Origin: JAWKWH01 sp963669415
GTDB lineage: Bacteria > Pseudomonadota > Alphaproteobacteria > Rhizobiales > Rhizobiaceae
Direction of reading: 5' to 3'
Assembly: GCA_963669415.2 (NCBI GenBank)
Contig: CAXXPS010000002.1
Location: 1 to 64,000, forward strand
Length of the DNA stretch: 64,000 nt
Of the stretch, positions 62,324 through 64,000 are shown one piece after another (the first letter of the stretch is position 1; every line of letters begins with the position of its first letter). A program made the translations under genes and the position numbers. The notes under the pieces are model-generated. The model did not search any database. It was not told where the DNA came from and saw only the letters and a program-made list of their open reading frames with translations.

Positions 62324-63637
62324 ATGTTTGCCGCCTCCATGTTTCCTGCGCTGTTCCTGCTGATCTTTCTCGGCATTCCGGTATCGTTCAGTCTGATCTG
62401 CGTTTCATTTGCCTACGGTTTGTTTGTCTTCGATACGGTTCTGGGCGGCGTTCTGGCTGACAGATTGTACGGCATTGCCAGCAGCCCTGCCCTTTCGGCG
62501 GTGCCGCTGTTTGTCTTCATGGGCGCGATGCTGGAACGCTCGTCGATCGCTGCACGACTGTTTGAAGCCACACAGATGTGGCTCGGCCGGTTGCCGGGGG
62601 GATTGGCGATCGCGACAATCGGCATGTGTGCCATATTCGCCGCATCAACAGGCATCATCGGCGCGGTCGAAGTCGTCGTCGGCATGATGGCAATTCCGGC
62701 AATGATGAAGCTTGGCTATCACAAGGGGTTGATTTCCGGCACTATTTGCGCCGGTGGTTCGCTTGGCACGATTATCCCACCGTCAATCGTGGTCATCATC
62801 TACGGCTCGGTTGCAGAACTGTCGATCGGTGAGCTTTTTGCCGGCATCATCATCCCGGGCGGTCTGATGGTGGTGCTGTTCATGGCCTATATTCTCATTC
62901 GCGCGATGCTTCGCCCACAAGACGGGCCGCCGGTTCCAAGGGAAGTCTTCGACATTCCGTTGCCCACCAAACTGTGGCGTACAGCAACCGCAATCCTGCC
63001 GGCGACGGTTCTCGTCACTTCGGTCCTTGGCGCCATTCTGACCGGTATCGCATCGCCCACCGAAGCAGCTGCGGTTGGCGCTGTCGGCACGATAATCCTG
63101 ACGGCGATTTATCGTGAGCTCAGCCTGTCGCTACTTTGGCAAAGCATGCGCAAGACAATGACAATCAGCGCGATGGTGATGTTTATCGTTGTCGGCGGGA
63201 CGATGTTTTCCAGCGTCTTTCTGGTCGGCGGCGGCAACAAGCTGATCAGCGGAGCGGTAACGCAGTTTGACCTCAGCCCTGAGGCAATGGTCGCCCTGTT
63301 TCTGTTCGTGGTCTTCCTGCTTGGCTTCGTGCTCGACTGGGTGACGGTGGTGTTGATTTGCCTGCCGATCTTCCTCCCGCTTCTAAGGGCGGCAGGCATC
63401 GACCAGATCTGGTTTGCAGTGATGGTGGTCGTCGTCATTCAGACCGCCTATCTGACGCCACCGATGGCGCCGGCGATCTTCTTTTTGAAAACCGTGGCGC
63501 CAAAGGAAATCACCTATCAGGATATGTACAAAGGTGTGGCGCCCTTCGTCGTGCTCGAATTGATCGTGCTGCTCATTGTCATCACGATGCCGTGGACCGC
63601 CACCTATCTGCCAACCGTCCTGCTTGGGTTCGACTAG
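62324..63637 (+). CDS. TRAP transporter large permease, DctM type (system 2)
   Basis: The ATG at 62324 gives 437 residues. Multi-helix permease with ICAGGSLGTIIPPSIVVIIY and GIASPTEAAAVGAVGTIIL, the DctM signatures. The longer frame overlaps dctQ by 65 bases and is not preferred. Inner membrane, driven by ion gradients. Last gene of the TRAP-2 operon. Confidence 0.93.
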   Translation: MFAASMFPALFLLIFLGIPVSFSLICVSFAYGLFVFDTVLGGVLADRLYGIASSPALSAVPLFVFMGAMLERSSIAARLFEATQMWLGRLPGGLAIATIGMCAIFAASTGIIGAVEVVVGMMAIPAMMKLGYHKGLISGTICAGGSLGTIIPPSIVVIIYGSVAELSIGELFAGIIIPGGLMVVLFMAYILIRAMLRPQDGPPVPREVFDIPLPTKLWRTATAILPATVLVTSVLGAILTGIASPTEAAAVGAVGTIILTAIYRELSLSLLWQSMRKTMTISAMVMFIVVGGTMFSSVFLVGGGNKLISGAVTQFDLSPEAMVALFLFVVFLLGFVLDWVTVVLICLPIFLPLLRAAGIDQIWFAVMVVVVIQTAYLTPPMAPAIFFLKTVAPKEITYQDMYKGVAPFVVLELIVLLIVITMPWTATYLPTVLLGFD

Positions 63638-63725
63638 GGTTTCAACCGGTTGTTCAAGCTTTCGATCAGCCGGTCACAAGCTGCAGGTTTCGCAAGACCC
63701 GGCTGACCAATTCTAATCAATCGGC

Positions 63726-64000
63726 TCAGACCAGCGGGTTCTCGCCGCTCATGTAAATGTAGATCTCCTGAAACCGGTCGTCGCGAATACGCCAGAAATT
63801 CGTGTTGTTCAGGGTCGTCCAGTTGCCTTCATGATCCTCATTTTGGGCGACGAATGAAGCTGCTATCCGACCGTTCCGCTCGTCAACCGTACAGCGAAAA
63901 TCCTTGTGAATGATGGTCTTGTAGGTGTTCATGAACCCGGTAAACATACGGCGGATATTTTCTTTGCCGTTGTGAACGGTGAAAACCGATTGAACCGTGA
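63726..64000 (-). CDS. NTF2-like/SnoaL-type protein, 5' end beyond window
   Basis: The frame is open from the window edge to a stop at 63726, with visible residues including SVFTVHNGKENIRRMFTGF and NNTNFWRIRDDRFQEIYIYM. This is the cone-shaped nuclear-transport-factor-2 fold used by small hydrolases, isomerases and dehydratases. The start codon lies outside the window. It is convergent with the TRAP-2 operon. Confidence 0.7.
   Translation of the reverse strand, partial: TVQSVFTVHNGKENIRRMFTGFMNTYKTIIHKDFRCTVDERNGRIAASFVAQNEDHEGNWTTLNNTNFWRIRDDRFQEIYIYMSGENPLV

Noticed and set aside
30500..64000. Integrase, IS transposase or a second copy of the tRNA-Glu 3' end inside the window
   Set aside because: None was noticed by reading; only the transposase-less MITE is supported.

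Overview
The window looks like chromosomal DNA of an alphaproteobacterium of the order Hyphomicrobiales (Rhizobiales). This rests on gene order and family types: iscU-like/yidD/thrS beside folE/hisI, aminotransferase/hom/glpX/recJ, a PPi-type phosphofructokinase, class I phaC and a DUF882 peptidase-like lipoprotein. No taxonomic search could be run, so genus is not claimed.

Layout. 1-3.0 kb: a cut HxlR regulator, a MaoC hydratase, an atypical SDR with a DUF2798 membrane protein, and a LysR regulator. 3.2-7.1 kb (minus strand): thrS, a DUF1508 protein, yidD, a MntA/HepT toxin-antitoxin pair whose HepT is damaged, and an IscU-like scaffold. 7.4-12.7 kb: folE, hisI, a patatin-like phospholipase, a methyltransferase, an OsmC protein and a flavin monooxygenase-like protein. 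12.9-16.0 kb: a very large Sel1+TPR repeat protein. 16.3-30.3 kb: core metabolism (PPi-PFK, an AceE-like thiamine diphosphate enzyme, a Tat-exported cyclase, recJ, glpX, hom, an alaC-like aminotransferase, phaC) and two lipoproteins, ending at tRNA-Glu(TTC), 30430-30505.

30.5 kb to the end: an accessory catabolic island that starts directly after the tRNA gene with a truncated mannitol/fructuronate dehydrogenase remnant. It holds four MmgE/PrpD proteins, two hydantoinase/oxoprolinase A-B pairs, an amidase, a class III CoA transferase, a YrdC/Sua5-like protein, an SDR without the usual catalytic residues, an Old Yellow Enzyme, a VOC protein, two complete TRAP transporters, and a respiratory-looking module. 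That module is a b-type membrane anchor, a molybdoenzyme fused to its own four-cluster ferredoxin subunit, and a fumarate-reductase-type flavoprotein. One GntR/FCD regulator lies inside the island.

Main discovery candidate. Near-palindromes close to ATTGTATACAAT occur in all four regulatory gaps between the island's divergent transcription units: 33726 and 33812, 45672 and 45849, 57909, 60283 and 60501. This suggests that one GntR/FCD repressor (33865-34554) controls the whole 32-64 kb island as a single regulon. The gene set implies TRAP import of a carboxylated substrate, ATP-dependent opening or carboxylation of a hydantoin-, lactam- or ketone-like group by HyuAB, amide hydrolysis, CoA activation, MmgE/PrpD-type dehydration, decarboxylation or epimerisation, and redox steps linked to the quinone pool through the Mo-Fe/S-flavoprotein module. 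The substrate cannot be read from sequence. A MITE-like element (34653-34964) ends the main catabolic operon and supplies the last stop codon.
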